Shown piece after piece: positions 7,478 to 17,093 of a stretch of 64,000 nucleotides of DNA (positions are counted from its first letter, which is position 1; each line of letters opens with the position of its first letter). The notes beneath the pieces are model-generated. The model did no database searches. It had not been told where the DNA came from and saw nothing but the letters and a program-made list of their open reading frames with translations. The stretch comes from Alteromonas pelagimontana (lineage in GTDB: Bacteria > Pseudomonadota > Gammaproteobacteria > Enterobacterales > Alteromonadaceae): the NCBI RefSeq assembly GCF_002499975.2, contig NZ_CP052766.1:1-64000 (forward strand), in the 5' to 3' direction. A program made the position numbers and the translations under genes.

Positions 7478-10006
7478 ATGCTCGCTACGAGCCGCATGCC
7501 ATTGATGCCCGGCACAGTGATGCCCAGCACAGTGGTGCCCAGCACAGTGGTGCCCAGCACAGTGATGCCCAGCACAGTGATGCCCAGCACAGTGATGCCC
7601 AGCACAGTGATGCCCAGCACAGTGATGCCCAGCACAGTTCCCAACCAATGCTACCATTGCGGTTTAGCCAATGATGCCTCGCAACATTTCGAAGCGGTAG
7701 TCTTAGGAGAAACCCGCCAGTTTTGTTGCCCGGGATGCCAGGCGGTGGCGCAGGCTATTGTTGATAATGGTTTAGAAGATTATTACCAGTTCAGAACGGA
7801 GCCTGCCACGCAAAATGATTACGCTCTGGAATCGCGACTTTCGCAACTTAAAGTCTTTGATGAGCCCGCATTACAAGAAGAGTTTGTGTTTGACGAAGGA
7901 AAGCATAAACAAATTCAATTGACGATAGAAGGCATTACCTGCGCTGCCTGTGGATGGCTCATTGAAAAACAATTGGCAAAAGTAGCGGGAATTACACAGG
8001 TTTCTGTCAACGTAGCCGAGCGCCGATCAGCGATTAGCTGGGCACCCGAGGCTATTTCTCTTAGCCAGATTCTACTGGCTTTAAAAAAGGTGGGTTATCA
8101 AGGCCTGCCATTTCATCCTGATCAACATGAAGCTTCTTTTAAAAAGGAGCAAAAAAGCTTTCTTAAAAAATTAGGCCTGGCAGGTTTAATGACGATGCAG
8201 GTCATGATGCTGATGGCGGGTTTGTATTTCGACTTATTCGGTAACATGGAAGCAGAAACAAAACAGTATTTTTACTGGATTGCTCTTGTGTTAACCACAC
8301 CTGTAGTGCTTTATTCAGGAAGTGTTTTCTATCTTGGCGCTATTAAGGCGATCAGCGCTAAAACAGTAAATATGGAGGTCCCAGTCACACTTGCCATATT
8401 CGGCGCTTATATTGCTGGTATCAGAGCAACGCTATTAGAACAGGGCGAAGTCTACTTTGAATCCATCTGCATGTTCATATTCTTACTTTTGCTAAGTCGC
8501 TTTTTGGAACATAGAGGCCGTCACAAAGCAGCTCAGATTTCTGCGAACATGATGCAATACATTCCGGTGACTGCCACCGTGCTCAGCGACGACCAGACAT
8601 TAACGCAGTGTCTTGCAAAAACGCTGACTGTAGGACAGGTAGTTTTGGTAAAGCCAGGGGAAACGATACCTATTGATGGTACGGTACTGAGCGGTCAAAC
8701 AAGTGTGGACGAATCTATGCTTACCGGAGAATTCAATCCGGTGCATAAAAAAGAAGGAAGCGGTGTATTTGGTGGCACCGTAAATCAAAGTGGCAGTTTG
8801 ACAATTCAGGTTACGCAAACTCTGAAACACGCGCTGGTGAACCAGATTATTCGCCTGCAAAGTACCGCTATGGCTACCAAACCTAAAGCAGCCAGAATGG
8901 CAGATACCGTGTCGCGCTACTTTGTCGTCGCCGTACTTGTTGTTGCCGCAGGTACCTTTACATTTTGGCATTTGCAGGGAAATGATCATGCTTTCTGGAT
9001 CACCATTTCTGTTCTGGTTGCCACCTGTCCCTGCGCATTAGGTTTAGCCACACCTTCAGCCTTAACGTGCGCCATGGCTAAACTTAATCGTAACGGCATA
9101 CTGTTGAAGCGAGCTGACGCGTTAGAGCAAATTACCGACGTTGATACTATCACTTTGGATAAGACCGGCACACTGACCGAAGGTAAATTTTCCATTACGC
9201 ATAGCTGGTTTGCAGAGCCCGAACATCAACAATATATTATGCGAGTGGCTGCTACACTGGAATCCAGATCGGAGCATCCTATAGCTCTGGCCTTTCACGA
9301 TTCGACACTTTTTGCCATTGAAGACTTCGCGGTTACCTCTGGCTACGGCGTTTCCGGAGTAGTTGATGGACAGCGCTATCAATTAGGCTCAGCAAGATTT
9401 GGTCCCCTTGTTGAAACGGAGTGGTCATTCGCGCCCAATGTTTTTCTGTTCAATGAGCAAGGTTGTGTAGCGGCGTTTCAAGTTACCGATGCAGTGAAAC
9501 ATGATGCCAAAGACGTTATAACCGAACTCAATGACAAGAGCTTAATTTTGCTCAGCGGAGACAGCCAGCAAAATGTTGAGCACATTGCTAAACTCTTAAA
9601 TATTCCCGAAGCTGTGGGTAACCAAACGCCGGAACAAAAATACCGCTTTGTGGAAGAACGTCAGCGGCAGGGACGCAGGGTAATGATGCTGGGTGATGGC
9701 ATTAATGATGCACCTGTGCTCGCCAGTGCTGATGTAGCGGTAGCGGTGGGAAATGCAACCGACATAGCCAAGAGCGCTGCCGATGTCATATTGTTAGGGG
9801 AACATTTAACCAGTCTGCCTCGGCTTTTTCGCGTGGCGGAAAAAACGCAACAAACTATTAAACAGAATATTGGCTGGGCAATTGCTTATAATCTGTTGGT
9901 ACTACCATTCGCGATTAGTGGCATATTGACTCCGTGGATGGCGGTAGTGGGTATGTCTGCAAGTAGTATAATTGTGGTGACCAACTCGACTCGCTTACTT
10001 AAATAG
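7478..10006 (+). CDS. ccoI: CcoI-type copper-transporting P-type ATPase with a tandem-repeat N-terminus
   Basis: Heavy-metal P1B ATPase (up to 842 residues) that exports copper across the inner membrane, in this context for cbb3 oxidase assembly. Order: a Cys-rich N-terminal motif (CYHCGL, residues 58-63, then CCPGC), an HMA domain with GITCAACG (152-159), membrane helices, the TGEF phosphatase loop, CPC in the transport helix ([11 protein letters not shown]), the phosphorylation site DKTGTLTEG, and GDGINDAP. Residues 10-54 are nine 5-residue repeats ([10 protein letters not shown]) encoded by a 15-bp tandem repeat. Nearly every unit carries an in-frame ATG or GTG, so the true start is uncertain; relatives begin just before CYHCGL. 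ATG 7478 is the furthest upstream candidate and has no clear ribosome site. Confidence 0.9.
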   Translation: MLATSRMPLMPGTVMPSTVVPSTVVPSTVMPSTVMPSTVMPSTVMPSTVMPSTVPNQCYHCGLANDASQHFEAVVLGETRQFCCPGCQAVAQAIVDNGLEDYYQFRTEPATQNDYALESRLSQLKVFDEPALQEEFVFDEGKHKQIQLTIEGITCAACGWLIEKQLAKVAGITQVSVNVAERRSAISWAPEAISLSQILLALKKVGYQGLPFHPDQHEASFKKEQKSFLKKLGLAGLMTMQVMMLMAGLYFDLFGNMEAETKQYFYWIALVLTTPVVLYSGSVFYLGAIKAISAKTVNMEVPVTLAIFGAYIAGIRATLLEQGEVYFESICMFIFLLLLSRFLEHRGRHKAAQISANMMQYIPVTATVLSDDQTLTQCLAKTLTVGQVVLVKPGETIPIDGTVLSGQTSVDESMLTGEFNPVHKKEGSGVFGGTVNQSGSLTIQVTQTLKHALVNQIIRLQSTAMATKPKAARMADTVSRYFVVAVLVVAAGTFTFWHLQGNDHAFWITISVLVATCPCALGLATPSALTCAMAKLNRNGILLKRADALEQITDVDTITLDKTGTLTEGKFSITHSWFAEPEHQQYIMRVAATLESRSEHPIALAFHDSTLFAIEDFAVTSGYGVSGVVDGQRYQLGSARFGPLVETEWSFAPNVFLFNEQGCVAAFQVTDAVKHDAKDVITELNDKSLILLSGDSQQNVEHIAKLLNIPEAVGNQTPEQKYRFVEERQRQGRRVMMLGDGINDAPVLASADVAVAVGNATDIAKSAADVILLGEHLTSLPRLFRVAEKTQQTIKQNIGWAIAYNLLVLPFAISGILTPWMAVVGMSASSIIVVTNSTRLLK
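7504..7638 (+). repeat. 15-bp tandem repeat, 9 copies, at the start of ccoI
   Basis: Nine consecutive units of GATGCCCAGCACAGT, with one G variant in unit 1 and GGT in place of GAT in units 3 and 4; the last five are identical. The total is 135 bp. Because the unit is a multiple of three and has no stop in any forward frame, copy-number changes keep ccoI in frame and also create false long frames on both strands. Confidence 0.97.
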
Positions 10007-10013
10007 GCAAATC

Positions 10014-10211
10014 ATGAGCATAATCTATGTACTGATCCCATTAGCAATCGTTTTAGTGGCTATTGGAATAGCAGTGTTTTTCTGGGCTGTAAAATCAAAT
10101 CAATTTGAAGATCTTGAGCGACAAGGCTACAGCATTTTGTTTGATGACGATCTTCCCCCTGAGGAAAAAAAACTCGCGGAAGAGCGAAAAAAGCAGAATG
10201 ATCGAAACTGA
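10014..10211 (+). CDS. ccoS: cbb3 oxidase maturation protein CcoS
   Basis: Small single-helix protein (65 residues) required for cofactor insertion into cbb3 oxidase. The hydrophobic N-terminus (SIIYVLIPLAIVLVAIGIAVF) is followed by the typical FWAVKSNQFEDLERQG and a charged tail. It begins seven bases after ccoI and its end overlaps the next gene by 14 bases, so it sits in one operon. Confidence 0.92.
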   Translation: MSIIYVLIPLAIVLVAIGIAVFFWAVKSNQFEDLERQGYSILFDDDLPPEEKKLAEERKKQNDRN

Positions 10212-10863
10212 TATACTTTCTGCGTTTCTTATCGGCTTGGCAGGTGGCGTACACTGCGTGGGTATGTGTGGCGGCATTGCTACCGCGTTACGGGTGGTTA
10301 CACCACCGAATGCGAATCCGTGGCCTTACACACTTTCCTACAATATCGGACGTATCAGCAGTTACACAGCAGCAGGAGCCATTACCGGCGCGATTGGTCA
10401 GATATCAACTTCCTACCTTCCTATTGCAGGGCCAGTTTTAGCCATTTTTAGCAGCCTTATGTTGCTGGCATTAGCCTGCTATTTAGGGCAATGGTGGCAA
10501 GGTTTACGTGTGGTGGAAAAAGCAGGAAGCCGCATATGGAAGCGAATCCAGCCTATTTCAAAGCGTTTTCTTCCGTTCAGAACCCCTTTACATGCCTTGC
10601 CTTATGGCATGATTTGGGGCTGGTTGCCCTGCGGCCTGGTTTATTCTACGTTAACCTGGGCGCTTGCGTCTGGCAGTGCAGCAGACGGCGCTTTAGTTAT
10701 GTTATGCTTTGGTCTTGGCACACTGCCTACCTTATTGGCTGCAAGTGCCGGCGCGAAATGGTTAGTTAGTGGTTTCAGAAATCCCGTTTTTCGGCAGATG
10801 ATCGCCTTTTTACTGTTTGCGTATGCTTCCTGGTTAATGGTAAAAGCGATAGCAAGTATCTGA
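10198..10863 (+). CDS. SafE/TauE-like membrane protein of the cbb3 cluster
   Basis: Polytopic membrane protein of about 221 residues, DUF2231/SafE-like, regularly found after ccoS. It starts at ATG 10198 inside the end of ccoS. Visible features: an N-terminal helix with GGVHCVGMCGGI, where the spaced cysteines could bind a metal, and the later motif GMIWGWLPCGLVYSTL. Family members in cbb3 clusters are thought to help oxidase biogenesis, perhaps copper handling; this is not shown here. The gap to fnr is 42 bases. Confidence 0.85.
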   Translation: MIETDILSAFLIGLAGGVHCVGMCGGIATALRVVTPPNANPWPYTLSYNIGRISSYTAAGAITGAIGQISTSYLPIAGPVLAIFSSLMLLALACYLGQWWQGLRVVEKAGSRIWKRIQPISKRFLPFRTPLHALPYGMIWGWLPCGLVYSTLTWALASGSAADGALVMLCFGLGTLPTLLAASAGAKWLVSGFRNPVFRQMIAFLLFAYASWLMVKAIASI

Positions 10864-10905
10864 CTGGGGTATCCATTCCTTTATCGTAGGGTTCAATTAT
10901 TCATT

Positions 10906-11640
10906 ATGGCCAATCAAGACAATTTTTCTATTCATTGTCAGAACTGCAGCTTCAGCCACCTCTGTTTACCTGTCGCACTCAATAAAACTGAAATCGAGTC
11001 GCTGGATGATATTATTGAACGAAAAAAACCACTGCATAAGCACGATAAGTTGGTGCGACCAGGCGATGCTTTCCGCTCCTTGTATGCTGTGCGTTCAGGT
11101 TCGTTAAAATCCTTCGTCAACAATCAGGATGGCGAAGAACAAATTGTTGGTTTCCATTTTCCTGGTGATATTATTGGTTTTGATGCATTGCGGGAAAGTC
11201 AACATCAAAGCTTTACGCAGGCTTTAGAAACGGCAATGGTATGCGAATTACCTTATGAGACGCTGGATAAAATGGCAATCCAGTTTCACAAACTTCGTCA
11301 CCAACTAATGAGCTTTATGAGCGCGGAAATTAAGCAACATCACGATATGATGATGCTACTTAACAAGCGTACAGCGGAAGAACGTTTACTTTATTTTTTG
11401 GCTCACCTTTCCAAGCGTTTCGAAGAGAGAGGATTTTCTCACCGTCAGTTCAATCTTAGTATGACGCGTAACGAAATTGGTAACTATCTCGGTCTGACGG
11501 TGGAAACGATTAGCCGCCTCCTTACCCGCTTCCAAAAAGAAGGCATTATTGAAGTTGAGGGCAAACTGATATCTATAATGAATTTTGCCGCTTTGGATAA
11601 CAAGCTGCAATCCATGACCATTTCCAGTCACTGTGGTTAG
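10906..11640 (+). CDS. fnr: FNR-type oxygen-sensing transcription regulator
   Basis: CRP/FNR-family regulator of 244 residues. The four iron-sulfur ligands expected in true FNR are present: Cys11, Cys14 and Cys20 in the N-terminal IHCQNCSFSHLC, and Cys113 in AMVCELPYE. The cAMP-binding-type barrel follows, then the helix-turn-helix with recognition residues ETISR, which predicts the TTGAT-N4-ATCAA site. Such sites occur upstream of ccoN and uspE in this window. It should lose its 4Fe-4S cluster and its DNA binding in the presence of oxygen. In Shewanella the homologue is called EtrA. Confidence 0.96.
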   Translation: MANQDNFSIHCQNCSFSHLCLPVALNKTEIESLDDIIERKKPLHKHDKLVRPGDAFRSLYAVRSGSLKSFVNNQDGEEQIVGFHFPGDIIGFDALRESQHQSFTQALETAMVCELPYETLDKMAIQFHKLRHQLMSFMSAEIKQHHDMMMLLNKRTAEERLLYFLAHLSKRFEERGFSHRQFNLSMTRNEIGNYLGLTVETISRLLTRFQKEGIIEVEGKLISIMNFAALDNKLQSMTISSHCG

Positions 11641-11660
11641 GCTGCCGTTTTCTGTTTCTG

Positions 11661-11674
11661 TTGATCTAAAACAA
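11661..11674. promoter_or_regulatory. FNR box upstream of uspE
   Basis: TTGATCTAAAACAA matches the FNR consensus at 9 of 10 fixed positions. A -10-like TACACT (11696-11701) lies at class II spacing, so the uspE transcript would start near 11707. Confidence 0.7.
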
Positions 11675-11725
11675 CGCTTTTGTGCCTGAAGCGTATACAC
11701 TTACACTGATGAGACTTCACACTAA

Positions 11726-11753
11726 TACTAATCCTCATCGATGTGGATTAGTA
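11726..11753. repeat. inverted repeat in the uspE leader
   Basis: Perfect 9-base arms TACTAATCC and GGATTAGTA with a 10-base loop, between the FNR-type promoter and the uspE start. A similar arm sequence is found at 19342-19376. Hairpin or protein site is not decidable. Confidence 0.6.
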
Positions 11754-11784
11754 TAAACAGCGACCAGGAGAAAGGAGGTGCATC

Positions 11785-12702
11785 ATGATCAACTATAATC
11801 AACTATTGGTGGTTATTGACCCGGAACGTGATAGGCAACCTGCCCTTTCCAGAGCGCTGGAGGTGGCTGATAAAACAGGGGCAGCTATCACGGCGATATT
11901 GGTGGTTTATGATTTTTCTTATGACATGACTACCATGTTATCTGGTGAAGAACGCGAAGCTATGCGCGACGCAGTGGTTAAAGATAAAGCCGAATGGCTA
12001 AAGAACATCCTTGCCAACCATACATCTCAACCTATTGATGTTGTCGTGGAATGGCATAATCGCGCTCACGAAGCCATCACCCACTATGTGACTGACAATC
12101 ATGTCGATATGGTAATTAAAGCCACTAAACGTCACGATGATTTTGCTTCAATTTTGTTTACCCCCACCGACTGGCATCTGCTTAGAAGGTGTCCTTGTCC
12201 TGTTTTGCTGGTAAAAGATCATGCATGGCCAGCGCAGGGCAACATTCTTGCCGCGTTGAATGTGGGCACAGAAGATCGTGAGCACGCACAGCTTAATGAA
12301 AAATTAACCTCTATTGCTCAGGATTACGCGAACTTACTCATTGCCAATGTCCATCTGGTAAACTCATATCCCGGTACACCTTTAAATGTCTCCATTGAAG
12401 TGCCTGAGTTCGATTCGGCTACTTATAACAATTCGGTGCGTAATCACCACATTGAAGAAATGGAAGCCCACGCGAAGAAGTTTAAAATAGACTTCAAAAA
12501 CTGCCATGTTATAGAAGGGATGCCCGAAAAAGTTGTTCCTCAGGTGGCGAAAAAAATTGATTGTGAATTGGTGATAATCGGTACGGTGGGAAGAGTAGGT
12601 ATTTCCGCAGCACTTATAGGCAATACTGCTGAACACGTTATTGATGAACTAGAGTGTGATGTACTTGCAGTAAAACCGGATGGATTTAGTTCGCGTCGCT
12701 AA
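11785..12702 (+). CDS. uspE: universal stress protein E, tandem Usp domains
   Basis: Cytoplasmic stress protein (305 residues) with two Usp domains, roughly residues 1-150 and 155-300. The second domain ends with the nucleotide-binding-like GTVGRVGISAALIGNTAEHV and then DVLAVKP. The order fnr-uspE matches E. coli. The leader has an FNR box and an inverted repeat; the ribosome site (AAAGGAGG) is strong and suits ATG 11785. In E. coli UspE affects stress survival and motility; no catalytic role is known. Confidence 0.95.
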   Translation: MINYNQLLVVIDPERDRQPALSRALEVADKTGAAITAILVVYDFSYDMTTMLSGEEREAMRDAVVKDKAEWLKNILANHTSQPIDVVVEWHNRAHEAITHYVTDNHVDMVIKATKRHDDFASILFTPTDWHLLRRCPCPVLLVKDHAWPAQGNILAALNVGTEDREHAQLNEKLTSIAQDYANLLIANVHLVNSYPGTPLNVSIEVPEFDSATYNNSVRNHHIEEMEAHAKKFKIDFKNCHVIEGMPEKVVPQVAKKIDCELVIIGTVGRVGISAALIGNTAEHVIDELECDVLAVKPDGFSSRR

Positions 12703-13015
12703 GTCTGGCCTGCCAACTTAAAGTCGTGCCAAAGCGCCGTTATTGAGCGGCGCGGCTTATTCCGAGTGGGGGTTAAATAGTGATAATGTAAATCATCTAC
12801 CGCTGTAACATGCCCTCGTCGACAGTTCGGCAGCTCTATTTTTTGTGTTACCAAATTTCAAAATCCCTTCTCACTGTTCAGGCAACAGGCCGTTAGCTAA
12901 GACTTATTTAATTCTCGATGAATTATCAATTACCAGTATCAATTGGTATAAGAGGTGACGGCAGGGCCACGGCTTTTGTATAATGTTAACTTTACCAGCA
13001 ATAGCAGTAACAAAA
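12703..13015. other. uspE-ttcA intergenic region
   Basis: A hairpin GCGCCG/CGGCGC (12734-12753) lies after uspE but lacks a T-run, so termination is doubtful. An imperfect palindrome TACCA-N8-TGGTA is at 12931-12948. A TATAAT hexamer at 12979-12984 overlaps the upstream ATG of the ttcA frame, which argues that this ATG is not used. Confidence 0.45.
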
Positions 13016-13954
13016 ATGAATCAGCAAGCCGCCAGTGCCAGCCCGCAGTCTATCCATAGTTCGAAAAGCAAACAGAAATACAGCTTTAACAAGCTTCAAA
13101 AACGATTACGAAGAAATGTGGGGAAAGCCATTGAGGATTTCGGCATGATCGCCGACGGCGATAAAGTCATGGTTTGCCTGTCTGGCGGCAAAGATAGTTA
13201 TACAATGCTGGATATATTGCTGTTTTTAAAGAATATCGCGCCAATTCATTTTGATATTGTTGCGGTCAATCTCGATCAAAAGCAGCCTGGATTTCCTGAA
13301 CACGTGCTGCCTGAATACCTGCAGAACCTTGGTGTCGACTACAAAATAGTAGAGGAAGATACTTACTCAATAGTGCTGGATAAAGTGCCTGAAGGTAAAA
13401 CAACCTGCTCGTTGTGCAGTCGCTTGCGTAGAGGCATTTTATATCGCACAGCAAAAGAGATTGGAGCAACGAAAATCGCCCTCGGCCATCACCGCGACGA
13501 TATGTTAGAAACCCTGTTTTTGAATATGTTTCATGGCGGCAAACTTAAATCTATGCCACCGAAGCTCGTCAGTGATGACGGTCAGAATATTGTTATCCGA
13601 CCCCTCGCCTACTGTAGCGAAAAAGATATTGAGAAATATTCAAACGCTGCTGAGTTTCCTATTATTCCGTGTAACCTCTGTGGCTCTCAGGAGAACCTTC
13701 AGCGCCAGAATATCAAGCACATGCTACAGGATTGGAACAAGCGCTTTCCAGGCCGTATTGAATCAATGTTTCGTGCATTACAAAATGTCACTCCCTCTCA
13801 TTTGGTCGATAAAAATCTATATGATTTTAAGGCCATTGCTACAACAGATGGTCCGGTAGACGATGGCGATATTGCTTTCGATTCGCCGAATTTTACCTCT
13901 GCTTCTGGCATTGATGATGAGAATTCAGTGCAAATAGTCAATCTGACGGAATAA
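13016..13954 (+). CDS. ttcA: tRNA 2-thiocytidine synthetase TtcA
   Basis: Thiolates cytidine 32 of certain tRNAs using ATP activation and an iron-sulfur cluster. 312 residues from ATG 13016. The PP-loop SGGKDS is at 56-61, with CSLC (131-134) and CNLC (219-222) as cluster ligands. The core [19 protein letters not shown] matches E. coli TtcA. A second ATG at 12983 would add 11 residues but lies in a likely -10 box. The patatin-like gene follows after six bases and is probably co-transcribed. Confidence 0.95.
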   Translation: MNQQAASASPQSIHSSKSKQKYSFNKLQKRLRRNVGKAIEDFGMIADGDKVMVCLSGGKDSYTMLDILLFLKNIAPIHFDIVAVNLDQKQPGFPEHVLPEYLQNLGVDYKIVEEDTYSIVLDKVPEGKTTCSLCSRLRRGILYRTAKEIGATKIALGHHRDDMLETLFLNMFHGGKLKSMPPKLVSDDGQNIVIRPLAYCSEKDIEKYSNAAEFPIIPCNLCGSQENLQRQNIKHMLQDWNKRFPGRIESMFRALQNVTPSHLVDKNLYDFKAIATTDGPVDDGDIAFDSPNFTSASGIDDENSVQIVNLTE

Positions 13955-13960
13955 CTCAAC

Positions 13961-14863
13961 ATGAAAATAGGAATAGCGCTTGGCGCCGGTGCAGCTCGGG
14001 GCTGGACACATATTGGTATTATTCAGGCGCTGGAAAAGTTGGGCGTTAAAATAGATATTGTAGCGGGCTGTTCAATTGGGGCTTATGTCGGTGCAGCTTA
14101 CGCCAGCGGAAAACTCGAGGGATTAAAAGATTGGTCGTGTTCATTAACTGAATGGCAAATACTTTCATTAATGGGAGTGGGTATCCGTCGCGGCGGTATT
14201 GCCAGCGGCCAAAAAGTGTTTGCGAAACTACAAAACGAATTTTGCGCCCCCACATTCGAAGAAATGGAGAAGCCATTTGCTGTTGTTGCCACTGATCTTT
14301 ATTCCGGCCGTGAAGTAATGTTCAGCACGGGTGATATTGCAGAGCCAATTCAGGCTTCTTGTGCAATACCCGCGCTTTTTAGCCCTGTGGCCTTTCAGGA
14401 CCGCTGGCTGGTAGACGGTGCCGTGGTTAATCCTGTGCCCGTGAATCTTTGTCGGCAACTGGGCGCAGACTTTGTTATTGCGGTAAATCTGAATGCCGAT
14501 TTTCGCCCCCAACGGCTGGAGAAAATCACTGAAGAGCATGAAGAAATCCAACGCAAAACCGACCATTTCTTCACCAAAAGCTCCAATGCGGTTCGTCAAT
14601 GGTTTTCACCTGAAACCAAAGCCGATAAGCCAAACGCGTCACCGCCAGGAATATTAAGCGTAATGAGCAGCTCGCTGGAAATTTTACAAGCTCGCGTTAC
14701 GCGCTCAAGATTGGCGGGCGATCCGCCTGATATTCTCATTGAGCCGCAGTTAACGGATATCGGCTTAATGGAATTCCATAAAGCGGCAGCGTTATGTCAG
14801 CGCGGTGAAGAAACAGTATCTCGCTTAGCAGAACAAATCCGGTACCAACTTGTGTTGGGCTAA
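13961..14863 (+). CDS. rssA: patatin-like phospholipase RssA
   Basis: Patatin-family acyl hydrolase of 300 residues, similar to E. coli RssA. The oxyanion-hole glycines (GAGAARGW, residues 8-15), the nucleophile motif GCSIG (Ser38) and the catalytic Asp in VDGAVVNP (Asp152) are all present, so it should be enzymatically active. There is no signal peptide. The physiological substrate is not known. The stop overlaps the end of the convergent DUF2987 gene by four bases. Confidence 0.9.
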   Translation: MKIGIALGAGAARGWTHIGIIQALEKLGVKIDIVAGCSIGAYVGAAYASGKLEGLKDWSCSLTEWQILSLMGVGIRRGGIASGQKVFAKLQNEFCAPTFEEMEKPFAVVATDLYSGREVMFSTGDIAEPIQASCAIPALFSPVAFQDRWLVDGAVVNPVPVNLCRQLGADFVIAVNLNADFRPQRLEKITEEHEEIQRKTDHFFTKSSNAVRQWFSPETKADKPNASPPGILSVMSSSLEILQARVTRSRLAGDPPDILIEPQLTDIGLMEFHKAAALCQRGEETVSRLAEQIRYQLVLG

Positions 14864-15495
14864 CCCTTCGATGCAATAGCCGTAATACGCAGCGGCTTCT
14901 CGGGTAACGACAATGATTTTTTCTGTTCTAACCACTGCGTTTTCAGCATCAGCATTCCGCCGTTTATAGCAGGCGTATCTTTTGGCGCGGTGTTTAACGT
15001 ACCGTTTTCGAAGTGGAACAATAACCCTTCTACAGAAGGCATCATAAAGGAAAGGAAGCTTCCCATTTCGTTAAAAAACGAACGATATTGTTCAAGTAAC
15101 ATATCCAGTTCTTCTGCGGTATATTCCGTCTTCAGATATTCAGGCTTGGTTTCAAGCTGTACAGACATATCGCAAACATTGGCAGCCTCTTCAAGGTCAA
15201 TACGGACTACTGCTTCTGCCATTTTCAGCACTTTCTCTGAAGGTACGGTAAAGCGGTTTTCTGATGTTACTTCCAGCGGTAGTGTCTGTTTCTGGGTAAC
15301 AATTTTTGCATCATTTATTTTGCACAGATGCCCTTCCCCAACCCGGACAAACCCGAAAGCAAACTGAAGTGCCTTGGTATCTTCATCATTTAGTTTTCTG
15401 ACATGACTATAAAATCGACTGTACTCAACATTCAGCACTTCCGCATAACTTGAAAAGGTTAAAAAAGCACAGAGTAAGAAAGTTAGCTTTTTCAT
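14860..15495 (-). CDS. DUF2987 periplasmic protein
   Basis: Exported protein of 211 residues with a clear signal peptide (KKLTFLLCAFLTFSSYA). The mature part starts EVLNVEYSRFYSHVRKL, and the body matches my memory of the DUF2987 family of Alteromonadales and Vibrionales, whose function is unknown. Two cysteines (HLCKIND and ANVCDMS) may form a disulfide. It begins four bases inside the end of the glucosaminidase-like gene, so the two are probably co-expressed. Confidence 0.8.
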   Translation of the reverse strand: MKKLTFLLCAFLTFSSYAEVLNVEYSRFYSHVRKLNDEDTKALQFAFGFVRVGEGHLCKINDAKIVTQKQTLPLEVTSENRFTVPSEKVLKMAEAVVRIDLEEAANVCDMSVQLETKPEYLKTEYTAEELDMLLEQYRSFFNEMGSFLSFMMPSVEGLLFHFENGTLNTAPKDTPAINGGMLMLKTQWLEQKKSLSLPEKPLRITAIASKG

Positions 15496-16298
15496 TCGGC
15501 CAAAAACTCCTGATTAAATCGAATCATTGCCTGTAATTCTTCAACATATGCCACACCACGTTCAGAATAATTTAACAATCCTTCAGCCAGTGCCACACCC
15601 GTAACGGGCAGTTGATTTGCCCTTAAAGTTGAGCGAATATTTCGCAGATCCCGGTAAGCGTAATGACGGTTCAAATTACGCATATACGTGTAAGTAGCGC
15701 GGGACAAATTCGGAAACTTGGCGACTTCGTGATCCGCGCCCTTCGTTCTGCGAGATGGAACAAAACCACAGCCTCGCTTAAAACACCACAAGCCGAAGAA
15801 ATTGTACCCTTCCTGAGCGAACCGACTGGTTCCCCACGCGGATTCATTTGCCGCCTGTGCCAGTACCAGTTCGACAGGTAAAATATCAACTTTTTTAAGA
15901 AGTGCCGCTATCTGGTCGTCTACATCCAAATCTTCTTCAACGGCATACTCTTCCACCAGCCAGTCTATACGCTCCTTATCATCATCAGAAAGCGCTTCAT
16001 TACTATTCACTTTCCGTTGTAACGTTTGAATATAATGGCGCAGCGACAACAGGTATTCGTTTTGCTTTTCGACTTCCGGGCGCAAATAATTAAAGAAGGT
16101 GGTTTTCTTCTTGCTGACGTTATCAATTGCATTAAAATCGGGAACCGGCTTATCTGATTGCTCAGTTTCAGGTACATCAAGAATATCCGGTTCGCGATTC
16201 GTTAATATCCAGGCATTAATGACAATAACAGCGAGAACAGCGACGGTAATTAAGACAATTTTTGTCGTTTCTGTTTTATGCATCAAACGTCGACTCAT
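15492..16298 (-). CDS. Bax-like glucosaminidase-domain protein, membrane anchored
   Basis: About 268 residues: a short basic N-terminus, one membrane anchor (IVLITVAVLAVIVINAWIL), a linker and a C-terminal glucosaminidase (lysozyme-like) domain. Recognisable signatures are VLAQAANESAWGTSRFA, which contains the catalytic Glu, GYNFFGLWC, and the NLNRHYAYRDLR segment typical of E. coli Bax. It probably cuts or binds peptidoglycan in the periplasm. Starts at 16298 (MSRRLM) or 16283 (MHKTETTK) are both possible; both overlap the upstream gene. Confidence 0.85.
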   Translation of the reverse strand: MSRRLMHKTETTKIVLITVAVLAVIVINAWILTNREPDILDVPETEQSDKPVPDFNAIDNVSKKKTTFFNYLRPEVEKQNEYLLSLRHYIQTLQRKVNSNEALSDDDKERIDWLVEEYAVEEDLDVDDQIAALLKKVDILPVELVLAQAANESAWGTSRFAQEGYNFFGLWCFKRGCGFVPSRRTKGADHEVAKFPNLSRATYTYMRNLNRHYAYRDLRNIRSTLRANQLPVTGVALAEGLLNYSERGVAYVEELQAMIRFNQEFLAE

Positions 16299-17037
16299 TT
16301 TTTGGTAAATGCGAAGTGGTGAGTACAGATTCTTCACCAAAAAGATCGCAATACAGCACCCCAAGAGTGACATAATACAGCGGCATTACCCAGATCAGCG
16401 CGATTCCAAAGGTTAACAAACTGATGATTAACAGCGCCGCAAAGATAAGAAACAGTGTTGCAAAGCCAGCCAGATATTTATTAATCACACGACAGGAAAG
16501 CAACATTGCAGAAGTCACTCCCATGCGTTTTTCTGCAATCAGCGGTAACGTAAAGGAAGTGGCGACAAAAACGTACAGGCCCGGCAAAACCAGTAATGCC
16601 AAACCTAATTGTACCAGAATAGAAATTACCAACTGAGCCAATGCCAATACAACTGTCATTGATAAATAACGAAAAATATCAAAAGGGGCGACTGAACGTC
16701 CTCGAGCGGCATTGACGCCTACCATCATTAAACCAGTGGTAAGTGGTGCCATGACTAAAATAACCACAATATCAATAACCGCTCTTCGGGTTTGGCTAAG
16801 CTGCTCTAAGTCACTTACTGAATACTGATGCATCAATATAGATACCATCACAGCGACCACAACGAAGAGCACGGCGCATGCCTGCACCAATTGCCAGATC
16901 TGTGCCTTAACAATACGGTTGGCGCGGACAAAAACATCTTTTACGTTAAACGTATAATTGCCTGCCAGCGCATTTTCTAAATTGTTTTGGGGGGAGGAAG
17001 AAGGCGGTCTTCCCTGCTCATGATTATTCAACAGCAT
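16276..17037 (-). CDS. polytopic inner-membrane protein of unknown function
   Basis: 253 residues with five to six hydrophobic segments and a soluble N-terminal tail of about 45 residues (PPSSSPQNNLENALAGNY). The pattern, with GLMMVGVNAARGRSVAPFDIF and a C-terminal LPLYYVTLGVLY-like segment, recalls uncharacterised membrane proteins of the DUF975 or COG5523 type. No catalytic motif is evident. Its stop overlaps the start of the Bax-like gene, so the three minus-strand genes to 14860 may be one operon. Confidence 0.65.
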   Translation of the reverse strand: MLLNNHEQGRPPSSSPQNNLENALAGNYTFNVKDVFVRANRIVKAQIWQLVQACAVLFVVVAVMVSILMHQYSVSDLEQLSQTRRAVIDIVVILVMAPLTTGLMMVGVNAARGRSVAPFDIFRYLSMTVVLALAQLVISILVQLGLALLVLPGLYVFVATSFTLPLIAEKRMGVTSAMLLSCRVINKYLAGFATLFLIFAALLIISLLTFGIALIWVMPLYYVTLGVLYCDLFGEESVLTTSHLPKNESTFDA

Positions 17038-17093
17038 CTCTAGTTACAACGTAAACCAGATGCCAGTATAACGTAAGTGACCTCAATGCCATA

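Noticed and set aside
7394..7674. Several long overlapping frames on both strands over the repeat (for example 7405-7644 and 7459-7674)
   Set aside because: The 15-bp repeat has no stop in several frames, which creates artificial open frames; only the ccoI frame continues into a known protein.
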